Of a stretch of 35,433 nucleotides of DNA, positions 15,203 through 23,777 are shown one piece after another. This stretch comes from a virus. Both the position numbers and the translations under genes were made by a program. Numbering within the stretch: position 1 is the first letter of the stretch; every line of letters starts with the position of its first letter. The notes under the pieces are model-generated. The model was not told the origin of the DNA, did not search any database, and worked only from the letters and a program-made list of their open reading frames with translations. The stretch lies in IMG/VR virus record IMGVR_UViG_3300021440_000078, positions 1-35,433 of that record; one strand, written 5' to 3'.

Positions 15203-15678
15203 TGGCCGACGAATTCACAATCGGCGATTTGAAGTTCCGCTTAGAGCCGATGACGATTGAAGAGGCAGAGCTTATCTACCCCAATGCTGTCCGCATCGGT
15301 GTTCCCGTAGCCGAGGCAATGGTTGACTTCGAGAGCATGGTCAGCCGGCTCTCGAAGTCAACACCGTCGGAAGACAGCGAAGCGGCAGATGGCGAAGCGA
15401 AGGCATCTGTTCATATCGAGCCCGAACTACTGACTAAGATCGTCGGTCACCTCAGCAAGGTTGCGAACGTGGCAACCGAGATTCCCGTTCTACGCATTGC
15501 GTTTATGCGCAAGTGCAAGGTTCGGTTGCCCGGTGGCGGCAACAAGTACGTTCCGCTTGAGACGTTTTTCAACGAGACTTTTCAGCGGAAGCACGGCCTC
15601 ATGTTGAGGTGGTTGGCCCATTGCGTGATGACGGAGTTCCACAGTTTTTTAGACGAGATCGCCCTCAACCTCGGGTAG
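15202..15678 (+). CDS. Tail assembly chaperone, unshifted product (158 aa)
   Basis: The ATG overlaps the tube gene's stop (TAATG). The protein is acidic and helical (DLKFRLEPMTIEEAELIYPNAVRIGV, LLTKIVGHLSKVANVATEIPVL), ending in FHSFLDEIALNLG. This is the shorter product of a tail chaperone gene, like lambda gpG. It lies between the tube and the tape measure, the usual place. Near the 3' end is TTTTTTA at 15645-15651, exactly in the zero-frame register T TTT TTA, the classical -1 slippery heptamer. Chaperone pairs coat the tape measure during tail assembly. Confidence 0.8.
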   Translation: MADEFTIGDLKFRLEPMTIEEAELIYPNAVRIGVPVAEAMVDFESMVSRLSKSTPSEDSEAADGEAKASVHIEPELLTKIVGHLSKVANVATEIPVLRIAFMRKCKVRLPGGGNKYVPLETFFNETFQRKHGLMLRWLAHCVMTEFHSFLDEIALNLG

Positions 15679-15896
15679 CCGAGCGGGGCGCGGTAAAGCT
15701 GCACTTGCCCCGGTGGATACACTGGGGCATCCACCGGGTGGCGACGTCCGAGATGTATCACGACAGCTACGCGGACATCCGGGATAAGTGGTCCCTGCAA
15801 GAGCTCGACGCGGCACACATCGTGCTTGATGCGATCGAGGATGCGCGTGAGCAACAACGCGAGCGAGAACGCGCGGCAAGTTTACACAAAGCGTAA
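15202..15896 (+). CDS. Tail assembly chaperone, -1 frameshift product (about 231 aa)
   Basis: A -1 slip at TTTTTTA (15645-15651) joins the first 150 codons of the 158-aa chaperone to an 81-codon extension in the next frame, ending at TAA 15894-15896 directly before the tape measure ATG. The extension encodes RDRPQPRVAERGAVKLHLP, then WGIHRVATSEMYHDSYADI and a helical end, ALDAIEDAREQQRERERAAS-like. It has no start codon of its own in a natural place. The same arrangement (G and G-T proteins) is conserved in tailed phages. The shift is inferred from the site and context and has not been tested. Confidence 0.75.
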
Positions 15897-17848
15897 TGTC
15901 TCTCCGAGAACTCATCATCAAGCTGGCTGTGAGGTCAGACGCGAGACAGGCGACTCAGTTGTCGTCTGTGCTCGATGGGTTGCGCGCGAGGGTCTCCCGT
16001 CTGGACACTGGCCTCGGCGGGATGGGCTCGGCCGCGGTCGGAGCGGGACGGAGCGGGACTGTTGCGTTTGGACAACTAGGCACGTCTACTGACCGTCTCA
16101 GGGCCAACCTGACCGGCGTTGCCGGCGTTGCCGAGCGAGCGGGCGCGGCGATACGCCAATCGATCAGCAACGCGGCACAGGCGTCTGAAGGCGCGATGTC
16201 GTCGATGTTGCGGCGCGTGTCTGCGGCTGGCGCCAGTGTGTCGTCTGGACCGCGCCCAGCGGCCCGCAAACGCGAGACGGCTGGAGATAGCGCACCCAGT
16301 GGGGGCGGGACGCTCGGCAACCTCGTTGCGGGAGCAGCCGGTGGCGCAATCGTGGCGGGCGCGCTTGCGCTCAAAGGGTATGCTTCGGCGGCTCTGGAGG
16401 CCGCTGGTCGCATCAATGACCTGCGTGCGGCGACCGGAGCAAATGCCAAGGTCATCCAGACGTGGGACGCTATCGTCACCCAGGCGGGTGGTTCACCGGA
16501 GACACTGGCGAAGGGTCTCAAAGGTCTAAATAAGGCCTTGTCTGACGCGTCCAAGGGTAACAAGGATGCCGTCGGCGCCTTCCGCGAGCTCGGCGTTGCA
16601 ACCAAAAACGCGGATGGCTCGGCTCGCCCATTGGGGACCGTGTTGCGTGAGGCCGGTGGCGCGCTAGGTGACATCACCGATGCGAGCAAAAAGGCCGCGT
16701 TAGCCCAGACGCTATTCGGCAAAGCCGGCTTCGATTTGCTGCCTGCATTCGAGGGAGGGACGGCTGCTGTTAACGAGCAAGTGGCAAGCTTTTCCAAGCT
16801 TGCTGCGCTCAACGACGAGCAGGTCACCAAACTGGACGCGACCGGCGATTCGCTCGACACGCTCAAACTGAAGCTGGCTGGGATAGGGGCGAAAGCGCTT
16901 GTTGCCTTTGGGCCGTTGATCGATGTTCTGTCAACGACCGCAATCCCTCTGCTAGAGTCGCTTGCCGCAGCAGTGATGCCGTTGATCGACGTTGTGGCAA
17001 CGGGACTGAAACCGGTGCTCGAAAGCCTGAAACCAGTATTCGAGCAGGTATTTGGAGTGCTGGGTCCAATCGTTGGGGAGCTTGCTCCTATTTTCGCTCA
17101 GTTGATTTCTCAGGTCTCGCCGCTGCTCCCGCTGCTAGTTGGCGCGCTGTTGCCGGTAGTAGTTGCCCTAGCACCAGTAGTGGTGCAGTTGGCAAATGCG
17201 TTCCTCCCGCTTGTAGAGCAGCTGCTCCCGCCATTGGTCGAGCTCATTCAAGCTCTGTCGCCAGTGGTGGTGTTCCTCGCGCAGGCCCTCTCTGGAGCAC
17301 TTGGCCCAGCAATTGGAGTTGTTTCGGCATGGGTTTCCACGCTGATAGCGGGGTTCGACGGAGCGGTCAAAACCATCAGGCTAGTGGGCTCTGCCCTGCA
17401 GGTTCTTTGGGCAACGTTCTTCGGCGGTCCGGCGGCTATCGAGGCGGCCGGAGCAGAGATCACCAGCTCTCTTGAGGCATGGTGGACATCTGTTGTTAAC
17501 ATCGGAGAAAAGATTCGAGCTTACTTTTCCGAGCTTTGGACGGGCATCGGAGATACTGTTTCAGGCATTTTTTCAGGCGCCGGAGGCAAATTTGGAGGGG
17601 CTGGGGCAACAGTCAACGTAGCCAACAACTCAACCCCATTCAGCGCGACAGCTGCGACACTGGGTGGCTCAGGCAGCTCCCAAACAACGACCAACAACAT
17701 GACTCTGCGCGACGAGCGCACCGTATCAGTAAGCGTCAGCACGCCAGCGCCGTCCGCAATCGCGGCCGCCGTGGGCCCAGCGGTGAGCAACGCTCTCGAC
17801 GTCGACCGCCGACGGATACAAGAAAACATGTCTCCGGGATCGCGGTAA
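15896..17848 (+). CDS. Tape measure protein (650 aa)
   Basis: The ATG overlaps the stop of the chaperone extension (TAATG). The gene has the family layout: a charged helical N-terminus (residues 1-40), a Gly/Ala-rich hydrophobic segment at ~143-160 (LVAGAAGGAIVAGALALKGY), Lys/Asp-rich helices around 200-320, and a very hydrophobic Leu/Pro/Val-rich stretch at ~330-510 (PLIDVLSTTAIPLLE, ELAPIFAQLISQVSPLLP, AQALSGALGPAIGVV). The last 70 residues are Gly/Thr-rich. By the usual ~0.15 nm per residue, a 650-aa measure suggests a tail of roughly 100 nm. It sets tail length and is ejected with the DNA. GTTAAC copies lie at 16769 and 17495. Confidence 0.88.
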   Translation: MSLRELIIKLAVRSDARQATQLSSVLDGLRARVSRLDTGLGGMGSAAVGAGRSGTVAFGQLGTSTDRLRANLTGVAGVAERAGAAIRQSISNAAQASEGAMSSMLRRVSAAGASVSSGPRPAARKRETAGDSAPSGGGTLGNLVAGAAGGAIVAGALALKGYASAALEAAGRINDLRAATGANAKVIQTWDAIVTQAGGSPETLAKGLKGLNKALSDASKGNKDAVGAFRELGVATKNADGSARPLGTVLREAGGALGDITDASKKAALAQTLFGKAGFDLLPAFEGGTAAVNEQVASFSKLAALNDEQVTKLDATGDSLDTLKLKLAGIGAKALVAFGPLIDVLSTTAIPLLESLAAAVMPLIDVVATGLKPVLESLKPVFEQVFGVLGPIVGELAPIFAQLISQVSPLLPLLVGALLPVVVALAPVVVQLANAFLPLVEQLLPPLVELIQALSPVVVFLAQALSGALGPAIGVVSAWVSTLIAGFDGAVKTIRLVGSALQVLWATFFGGPAAIEAAGAEITSSLEAWWTSVVNIGEKIRAYFSELWTGIGDTVSGIFSGAGGKFGGAGATVNVANNSTPFSATAATLGGSGSSQTTTNNMTLRDERTVSVSVSTPAPSAIAAAVGPAVSNALDVDRRRIQENMSPGSR

Positions 17849-17849
17849 C

Positions 17850-18647
17850 ATGGAAGGCTTAGAGTATTCTCCGAGTCGCTCAAAAGATGCGCCGGTGCTG
17901 TCCTGGGTAGCCGACGGCGGAGTCGTCTACATTGAGATCGACTGTGTCCCGAAGTTCACGGACACGCACTCAGGGCAGGTGACTGATTTCGCGCTCGAAG
18001 ACGGATCAAGCATCGCGGACAGCTTCATCCAGAAGCCGCACACGATCACGCTAGACATTGCGCAGACGACCGTAGGAAGCGACCTGGACCTCCCAGAGGC
18101 GGTGTCCAACTTTATCGGCGGGAGCCCGCGCACGCTCGAAACCGTCGAGCTTAACCTTGAGCCGAACAAGTTTCGGCCTTCGGGTTTGTTGCTCGCAACG
18201 GTCGCAATTACAGGGGCAATCAACTCGGGGCTCAGCCTGATTGGGCTGGGGGCAAGCCAGCCAGCCCCGTTGCGTGTTACAGTTGTTCGCGATCTGTCCG
18301 GTACGGACCGCATCAACAAGCTCTATGATGAGCTTGAGCGGGCGTTTAATAAGCGTGCGAAGTTTACGCTAATTTGGTTGGGGCGCACGTGGGAAAACTA
18401 CATCGCCGAGACCATTGGATATACTCGGTCGGGGTCACGCGAGCTAGGCGAGTTCTCGGTGTCGCTGAAAAAGATCAGCATCGTTACTACGGAGCAGGCT
18501 ACAGCTGTCCAGGTTCCAGCCGAGCTCACCATGAAGGCGCCCGTTAGCGCCGGAAACGTGCCAGGAAAAAAGGTCGCCCTTAGCAAGGGCACGGTCAAAT
18601 CGAATCCGAGTCTAGACAACCCGGCCCTCGCAAGCGAGGGATTGTGA
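17850..18647 (+). CDS. Dit-like baseplate protein (265 aa)
   Basis: The ATG lies one base after the tape measure stop. The protein begins VLSWVADGGVVYIEIDCVPKFTD, then DGSSIADSFIQKPHTITLDIAQTTVG, a beta-rich N-terminal domain of the type found in distal tail/baseplate hub initiators. The central part has LRVTVVRDLSGTDRINKLYDELERAFNKRAKFTLIWLGRTWENYIAETIGYTRSGSRELGEFSVSLKKISIV, the galectin-like lower half. It likely forms the ring at the end of the tube that organises the baseplate. The call is by sequence pattern and position between tape measure and hub. Confidence 0.65.
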   Translation: MEGLEYSPSRSKDAPVLSWVADGGVVYIEIDCVPKFTDTHSGQVTDFALEDGSSIADSFIQKPHTITLDIAQTTVGSDLDLPEAVSNFIGGSPRTLETVELNLEPNKFRPSGLLLATVAITGAINSGLSLIGLGASQPAPLRVTVVRDLSGTDRINKLYDELERAFNKRAKFTLIWLGRTWENYIAETIGYTRSGSRELGEFSVSLKKISIVTTEQATAVQVPAELTMKAPVSAGNVPGKKVALSKGTVKSNPSLDNPALASEGL

Positions 18648-19012
18648 TTACTCTCGTTGAGGTGACGGAGTTGATTCCGCCGCCGGCCGGAGTACCGTAC
18701 TACAAGTACAGAACACTGTTAACCGGATCGGACTATGAAGTCGCTTGGTCCTACAATAGCAGGACGGAAAGTTGGTCAATTTCAATCGGTGTAATTGGTG
18801 ACCAGACGTCACCCGCTGGTGAGGCTACGCCAGTTCTGAGTGGCGCCAAGTTGCACATTGGATTCGACCTGCTTCGGCGCTGCAGGCACCCGTTGCGTCC
18901 GCCCGGTGAGCTGTGGGTCTACTCGTCCGACGGTAGCCACAAGCGCCCAGGCATGAGCGATCTAGGCTCCCGTGTGCATGTGATTTACGCCGAGCCAGGT
19001 GACCTAGCGTGA
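18644..19012 (+). CDS. Baseplate plug protein (Pam3 gp18-like, 122 aa)
   Basis: GTG 18644 overlaps the upstream stop (GTGA). The pattern YKYRTLLTGSDYEVAWSYNSRTESWSISIGV and LGSRVHVIYAEPGDLA resembles the cyanophage Pam3 baseplate plug domain, a compact beta protein that sits near the central hub. Its place immediately before the hub gene agrees with that phage's order. The identity is from memory of the fold pattern. A GTTAAC at 18718 spans a TTA Leu-Thr pair. Confidence 0.6.
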   Translation: MITLVEVTELIPPPAGVPYYKYRTLLTGSDYEVAWSYNSRTESWSISIGVIGDQTSPAGEATPVLSGAKLHIGFDLLRRCRHPLRPPGELWVYSSDGSHKRPGMSDLGSRVHVIYAEPGDLA

Positions 19013-19917
19013 GCATCGGCGTAACACAGTGGGGGCGCGAGTGCCGCGTCCAGGTCGGCACCGTTGTGGTACGAGCAACATCCGATCAAGACAGCTTACG
19101 CGTCGCATTCGTTGTGGAGCGGGAACTCGGTGAAGTTCCCCCGCGAGCCGAAATTCAGATTTACGGTCTGAGCGAAGCGACTCGGAACAAGCTCGAGGAA
19201 ACCCCTAACCTGACCTGCTCAATAGACGCGGGCTACACTGGGCACATCTCGTCACTGTTCACCGGCGTCATGCGCCGAACAGAGTCCATCAAACAGGGCA
19301 CCGACTGGGTATTCCGCGCTTCGGTGGGAGACCCGGTGCAAATCACCGAAGAGTCGAAAAAGAAGGCGAAGGCGACCTTCCAAAAAGAGACCCCAAATAT
19401 CACTATCCTTTCGCAGCTGATCAAGCTGGCGGGGCTCAAAGCGGGAAACTCTGGGAAGCTTTCTGGATCGAGTAGTGAACTCAAGTTCTCGTCGGGCGCC
19501 GACAGGATCGAAAAGGCACTGAGCATCTATGGCTCCCCACTCGAAGAGCTTGGGTATTTTTGCCGATCCATTGGCATCATTTGGTCAATCGAGGACGGCG
19601 CTTTCAAAGGCGCGATCGCTGGCACACCATACGGTCCAGGGCCGCTACTTAACAGCCACACTGGGCTTATTGAGCAGCCGCGAATCAACGACCAGGGGCA
19701 CGTCCTCGGCTACGCGTTGCTGCTACCAGAACTTAGGCCGGGCATTGGGTTTACCGTTGAATCCCGACGCGTTAGCGGTCAGTTTATCGCTGTGCAAACC
19801 AAGCACTCGGGAGACACGCACGCGACCAACGACTGGCAAGTCGAGTTCCGTGGCGTGCCTCCAGGAGGGTTTGGGTCGCTGGTATCAAAGCGTTACCAAG
19901 CGGGTAACAATCTATGA
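19009..19917 (+). CDS. Baseplate hub protein (302 aa)
   Basis: The start overlaps the plug gene. The protein opens with RECRVQVGTVVVRATSDQDSLRVAFVVERE and then EIQIYGLSEATRNKLEE, the hub-like start of the phage D/gp27 group. A middle helix-rich part (AKATFQKETPNITILSQLIKLAGLKAG) and RIEKALSIYGSPLEELGYFCRSIGIIWSIEDGAFK follow. It ends with QGHVLGYALLLPELRPGIGFTVESRRVSGQFIAVQTKHSGDTHATNDWQVEFRGVPPG, the typical hub end (H.GDT..N.W.....). It forms the trimer that links tube and spike. Confidence 0.78.
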   Translation: MSIGVTQWGRECRVQVGTVVVRATSDQDSLRVAFVVERELGEVPPRAEIQIYGLSEATRNKLEETPNLTCSIDAGYTGHISSLFTGVMRRTESIKQGTDWVFRASVGDPVQITEESKKKAKATFQKETPNITILSQLIKLAGLKAGNSGKLSGSSSELKFSSGADRIEKALSIYGSPLEELGYFCRSIGIIWSIEDGAFKGAIAGTPYGPGPLLNSHTGLIEQPRINDQGHVLGYALLLPELRPGIGFTVESRRVSGQFIAVQTKHSGDTHATNDWQVEFRGVPPGGFGSLVSKRYQAGNNL

Positions 19918-20624
19918 GCTCCGTTGACCAACCATCCTGGGAAAAGCTTTTCGGCGTGTCCCGCGAGAATACGATCGCGGGAATCCACACAGGCGGACCA
20001 GGAATCGTAGTATCCTACGACCGCAATGCTCGGACTGCCGTTGTGCAGCCGGCAACGTATGCTGGCGATGAGCCGCTAGACCCGATCGAGGACGTCCCGG
20101 TTTTGTTTCCAAGGGGCGGTGGATTTCGCCTGGTGTGGGATCTCAAAAAGGGGGATGAGGTCGAGATCAAAAACGCAGACGTCGACCCTTCCAGGTTTCG
20201 GGTTACCGGCGAGACTAGCTTGTCCGACAACGTTCGGCGCGGCGGGATGTACGCCAATGCAATCCCGTCAAGTTCATCTGACCCACGACTCGCCGAAATC
20301 ACGTCTGAAGCCGGAGCCATCTCGCTTGGGACTGACGATGGCACAACCGACATCGTTGTAAAGGATGGATCGATCGACGTGCTAAGCTCCACAGTAAACG
20401 TCGTGGCCGATACGATCAAACTTGGTGCCACAACGACAGCCGACTACGTAGCGCTAGCTAGCAAGGTTGACCAGTTGTTCACGACACTCAAGGCGGCAAT
20501 TGCCGCCGGGTTAACAGCTGTCGGGGCTGGTCCGGCAGCGAATGGAGCTACCGGTGCAACTGCATTCAATAGCGCTTTCTCTCCTACTAGTGTAGCATCC
20601 TCAAAAGTCGGGATTGATTCCTGA
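19914..20624 (+). CDS. Central spike/baseplate assembly protein (Gp138/gpV-like, 236 aa)
   Basis: The gene overlaps the hub stop (ATGA). The N-terminal ~100 residues form the OB-fold spike domain: IAGIHTGGPGIVVSYDRNARTAVVQPATYAGDEP, DVPVLFPRGGGFRLVWDLKKGDEVEIKNADVDPSRFRVTG. Next comes a beta-prism-like region (AEITSEAGAISLGTDDGTTDIVVKDGSIDVLSSTVNVVADTIKLGA), then an Ala-rich helix. This is the membrane-piercing tip assembled on the hub. No apical metal-binding His motif is seen, so the tip may be completed by another protein. Confidence 0.8.
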   Translation: MSSVDQPSWEKLFGVSRENTIAGIHTGGPGIVVSYDRNARTAVVQPATYAGDEPLDPIEDVPVLFPRGGGFRLVWDLKKGDEVEIKNADVDPSRFRVTGETSLSDNVRRGGMYANAIPSSSSDPRLAEITSEAGAISLGTDDGTTDIVVKDGSIDVLSSTVNVVADTIKLGATTTADYVALASKVDQLFTTLKAAIAAGLTAVGAGPAANGATGATAFNSAFSPTSVASSKVGIDS

Positions 20625-20986
20625 TGCCATGTTTTCCAGTCAAGGGCGACCTTCAGCTTACTGCTGATGGAAAGCGCTTTGTTGTTGCCGCTGGCCCCGC
20701 TGCGCTGGCTCAGCGCATCAACATTGGGCTACAAACACCACTGGGTACATGGCGATGGGACAAGAGCCAAGGTGTCCCATTTCTTACCAACCAAATCGAG
20801 AAGCTCACCCCAACAATCTTACGCGCCATGCTGAGGCGTTACCTGCTGAGCTTCTCAGAGGTGACTTCCATATTGACACTGGACGTTCAGACTGAAAACG
20901 GAAACGCAACCGTGACCTACTCGCTCATGACCAACGTCGGGATAGTTAGCCAGGAATCGGTCCAGTTTTTGGTGGTTAACCGATGA
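20624..20986 (+). CDS. Baseplate wedge gp25-like protein (120 aa)
   Basis: The ATG overlaps the spike stop. Small alpha/beta protein with the gp25/gpW pattern: AGPAALAQRINIGLQTPLGTWRWDKSQGVPF at the centre ('.aq.i...L.t..GeW..d...G.py'), then EVTSILTLDVQTENGNATVTYSL ('gV.s...v...' and a final beta hairpin). This wedge part sits at the inner baseplate and starts sheath polymerisation. A GTTAAC copy at 20975 is in the last codons (VVNR), overlapping the J gene start. Confidence 0.75.
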   Translation: MPCFPVKGDLQLTADGKRFVVAAGPAALAQRINIGLQTPLGTWRWDKSQGVPFLTNQIEKLTPTILRAMLRRYLLSFSEVTSILTLDVQTENGNATVTYSLMTNVGIVSQESVQFLVVNR

Positions 20987-22161
20987 CCGTCTACGGCGCG
21001 ACGTCGACCGGGTACAGACGCAAGCCGTTTGCCGAGATTCTCTCTTCGGTTAAGGCACGCGCGCGCGCCCTAGTTGGAGCCCAGCTCGAGCTCGATGACA
21101 AAGACCCATTCGGCGCGATTGTGCACGCAGCGTGCGAGCAGATTGATGAGGTCTGGCAAGCTGAAGAGGCGGCATATTACGGATACGATCCGGACAACGC
21201 CGAAGACTTTCTCATGTTCGCGTTGTGTGGGCTGACGGGAATCTCCCAGTTGCCTCCAACCAAAGGGGTATGCACAAGTTGCACGCTTGGGCTTGAGGCT
21301 AACAAGAGCTTTGCAGCTGGACAGTTGGTCGCGTCAGTGACGGATTCCCCTGCAAATCGGTGGGTTAACCGCGACGCGATTACATCAACTACGGCAGGCG
21401 TTTATACTGGTGTCGTGTTCATTTCGGAGGGCACTGGGTCACTGTTCGCGGCACCGGCTGGGTCACTCGCGGTCATTGCGCAGCGCGTTTCTGGGTGGCT
21501 ATCAATCACCAACGCATCCGACGCCGTTGCGGGTAACGATGCCGAGAGCGTCGACGACTGCCGAGTACGTCGCAACGAGTCGCTCGCGATACAGGGCAGC
21601 GCGTCTGTCACTGGCATCCAGTCCGATGTGGCGGCGGTACCTGGCGTAATCCAGGTAAAGGTTTACGAAAACGCTACGGAGCACGCGACTACGACTCTGC
21701 CCGCTCACAGTTGCCGAGTGATCGTTTGGGACGGGGTGGTGCCACAGGCAAACGGCAACGCGATTGCGCAGGCGATTCAAGATTCGAAGTCAGCCGGTAT
21801 TTCAAGCATCGGCATTCTGTCTGGGGTTGCGATTGACGGGAGCGGAGTAACTTCAGTTGTGGCGTTCGACCGTTCTGCGATCGTTCAGCTTTATTGCGAG
21901 GTCACAGTTCAGGCGCCGATCGGGGTATCTGTCTCGGCCGTCAAGGCCGCGATCCAGGCTAAGGTCCCGGGAAAAATTGGTGAGCTGCTGATCCTGCTTT
22001 CGGCGAGGGCATCGGCGCTGGCTGTAGACGGTGTGATTGACGTTCCAGTATTCACGCTCGACACCGTATACCCTCCGCTCAATTCGCTTGTTAACATCCA
22101 GGCTGGTGCTGAGCAGATCTTATATCTGGACTCTGCAAACATCACGGTAACGGTGCTTTAA
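20983..22161 (+). CDS. Baseplate J-like wedge protein (392 aa)
   Basis: ATG 20983 overlaps the upstream stop. The N-terminus GYRRKPFAEILSSVKARARALVGAQLELDDKDPFGAIVHAACEQIDEVWQAEEAAYYGYDPDNAEDFLMFALCGLTGI is the J-protein helical start. The centre has WVNRDAITSTTAGVYTGVVF, DAVAGNDAESVDDCRVRRNES, and SVTGIQSDVAAVPGVIQVKVYENATE, all family-typical (E.D...R.R......G......I.....GV..V.V..N). It forms the wedge that joins adjacent baseplate sectors. Its order after gp25 and before gpI-like agrees, except that two extra paralogous genes are inserted. Confidence 0.87.
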   Translation: MTVYGATSTGYRRKPFAEILSSVKARARALVGAQLELDDKDPFGAIVHAACEQIDEVWQAEEAAYYGYDPDNAEDFLMFALCGLTGISQLPPTKGVCTSCTLGLEANKSFAAGQLVASVTDSPANRWVNRDAITSTTAGVYTGVVFISEGTGSLFAAPAGSLAVIAQRVSGWLSITNASDAVAGNDAESVDDCRVRRNESLAIQGSASVTGIQSDVAAVPGVIQVKVYENATEHATTTLPAHSCRVIVWDGVVPQANGNAIAQAIQDSKSAGISSIGILSGVAIDGSGVTSVVAFDRSAIVQLYCEVTVQAPIGVSVSAVKAAIQAKVPGKIGELLILLSARASALAVDGVIDVPVFTLDTVYPPLNSLVNIQAGAEQILYLDSANITVTVL

Positions 22162-22605
22162 GTGAGCTTGGACGCTCTACTGATTCAGGACCTGCCAGAG
22201 GCCCCAGCCATGCCCCAGTCGGGGCAAGACGGGTTCTTTGCCCGAGCAAGAGTGACTGGGGCATCCTACAATCTGCAGTATTCGGCCCCAGGCGTGAACC
22301 TGCTGGGGCCGAAGCGCGGTGCGGATATCGTTGTAGATGCCAACAAAACTGTGACCATTGCGACCGGTAACAACCTAGCAATCCCTGCCGGGAACGTGCT
22401 AGGTGCGTACGCGCTAACCCTGTCGACTGCTGGGGCAACAACTGGCGAGTTGTTTCAGGTCAGCCGCATCGATGCGTCACCCTATCAGGTTACGGTTAAC
22501 GGGCAGGCTCTAACGGCAGACCGTTCGCAGGTAATCCAATTCAGATTCAACGGCTCATCATGGGTCATTCGCGCGCGATGGAGGGCTGAGGATGTCCGGT
22601 CTTGA
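22162..22605 (+). CDS. Baseplate-associated beta protein, paralogue 1 (147 aa)
   Basis: GTG 22162 directly follows the J gene stop. The protein shares with its downstream neighbour a block at the centre and C-terminus: LTLSTAGATTGELFQVSRIDASPYQVTVNG in this copy versus LTLATTGANTGELIRVSRLDVGAFTFAVVNG in the next, plus a common QDGFFARARVT / QDGFLAVAEVT near the start and FNGSSWVIR / FNGTNWALD at the end. It is predominantly beta-strand. The two likely arose by tandem duplication. A role as paired baseplate peripheral or fibre-attachment proteins is inferred from location. Cys and membrane segments are absent. Confidence 0.75.
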   Translation: MSLDALLIQDLPEAPAMPQSGQDGFFARARVTGASYNLQYSAPGVNLLGPKRGADIVVDANKTVTIATGNNLAIPAGNVLGAYALTLSTAGATTGELFQVSRIDASPYQVTVNGQALTADRSQVIQFRFNGSSWVIRARWRAEDVRS

Positions 22606-23044
22606 TGGGCAAGTAATCGAGCTGTACACGGCGGGAATTAACGCCCCGTCGGATGGGCAAGATGGGTTTTTGGCCGTGGCTGAAGTTACGGCGACTGTTA
22701 AAAACCTGCGGTATATCGACCCTAAGTTGGCCATGTTGGGGCCGCTAGTTGGCCCAGCCTTGACCGATGCGAGCGTCACAATCCAGGTTAGCCAGAGCAA
22801 CGCGCGCGCGTTGCCATCTGCGACACTGACGGCAAACCGAACGCTCACACTCGCAACGACTGGCGCCAACACTGGCGAGCTGATTCGGGTATCGCGCTTA
22901 GACGTTGGGGCCTTTACGTTTGCTGTCGTCAACGGCGGGCCAGGCGGGGGCACACTGTACACATTCCCGGTGTCTATTGCCCGTGAGGCAACCTTCGTTT
23001 TCAACGGCACGAACTGGGCGCTTGATCTGCACTGGGCAATCTAA
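22592..23044 (+). CDS. Baseplate-associated beta protein, paralogue 2 (150 aa)
   Basis: ATG 22592 overlaps the upstream gene by 14 bases after a GAGG ribosome site. It is homologous to the preceding gene over most of its length (blocks SDGQDGFLAVAEVTATVKNLRY, NTGELIRVSRLDVGAF, FVFNGTNWALDLHW). The N-terminal 20 residues and the loop around LYTFPVSIA differ between the two copies. Diverged tandem copies could form a hetero-oligomer around the baseplate. No family name is known to me. Confidence 0.75.
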   Translation: MSGLDGQVIELYTAGINAPSDGQDGFLAVAEVTATVKNLRYIDPKLAMLGPLVGPALTDASVTIQVSQSNARALPSATLTANRTLTLATTGANTGELIRVSRLDVGAFTFAVVNGGPGGGTLYTFPVSIAREATFVFNGTNWALDLHWAI

Positions 23045-23767
23045 ATGGCGCTCACCCAAATCACTGACCATACGCGCCGGGCGATCTTGAATTTGCCCCC
23101 TCCACTTTGGGGGAAGCCGCGAATTGCCTCATGCTTGAGAGCAATCACCGACGAAATCCAAGAACTCGAAGACGCGATCTGGAACACCATGCGAATGCGC
23201 TTGGTGGACAACGCAACCGGAGTGCAGTTGCGCACGATCGGGCGCGTAGTCGGGGAGCCGGACCTAGGATACTCGGACGACATCTACCGGGTCATGGTCA
23301 AGTCACGAATCCGGATTAACATCGGACGCGGAACGATCGACGATATCCTAGCAATCATGGGTTATGCGTTCGGGTTGGTCGACTGGTTTTCGGATCCTCG
23401 CCAGCCAGCGCACCTTGAGCTTGGATTGGACAATCCATTTGCTCCGCACATCGGGATCCCATTGACCAGGCGGCTCGTGAGTGCGGCTCACTCTGCTGGT
23501 GTGAGCGTCACATTTTACACCAACGTGTACACTTCGTCACAGGAGTCTGGACTGAGGTTCGGAGATGAGCAGGGATTGGTTCCCGGCGCGTATGTCGGGG
23601 CGTTCGCGGATGCAAGCGCCGCCGTTTCCGTTAACTCGTTGCACCTATTCAGCGTAGAAACTACCGGCGCCCAAATTGGCTCCGGGGTATACAACGGGGG
23701 CTCCTTCTCGTTTGGTAGTAGCGGTTCGGGGTTGGGCTGGGGATACTCCCCATGGATAACACTCTAA
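23045..23767 (+). CDS. Baseplate wedge protein (gpI/DUF2612-like, 240 aa)
   Basis: The ATG immediately follows the previous stop. The first ~125 residues show the family pattern: LPPPLWGKPRIASCLRAITDEIQELEDAIWNTMRMRLVDNATGVQLRTIGRVVGEPDLGYSDDIYRVMVKSRIRINIGRGTIDDI, a helical domain that caps the wedge. The second half (AHLELGLDNPF, VSAAHSAGVSVTFYTN) ends in a Gly/Ser-rich tail (YNGGSFSFGSSGSGLGWGYSPWITL), likely for fibre attachment. In most phages it directly follows gpJ. Here two paralogous genes lie between. Confidence 0.8.
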   Translation: MALTQITDHTRRAILNLPPPLWGKPRIASCLRAITDEIQELEDAIWNTMRMRLVDNATGVQLRTIGRVVGEPDLGYSDDIYRVMVKSRIRINIGRGTIDDILAIMGYAFGLVDWFSDPRQPAHLELGLDNPFAPHIGIPLTRRLVSAAHSAGVSVTFYTNVYTSSQESGLRFGDEQGLVPGAYVGAFADASAAVSVNSLHLFSVETTGAQIGSGVYNGGSFSFGSSGSGLGWGYSPWITL

Positions 23768-23777
23768 AGGTTTACGC

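Noticed and set aside
15955-16866. 303-aa minus-strand ORF opposite the tape measure
   Set aside because: Composition (Ser/Ala/Pro-rich) and lack of motifs show it is a shadow of the tape measure.
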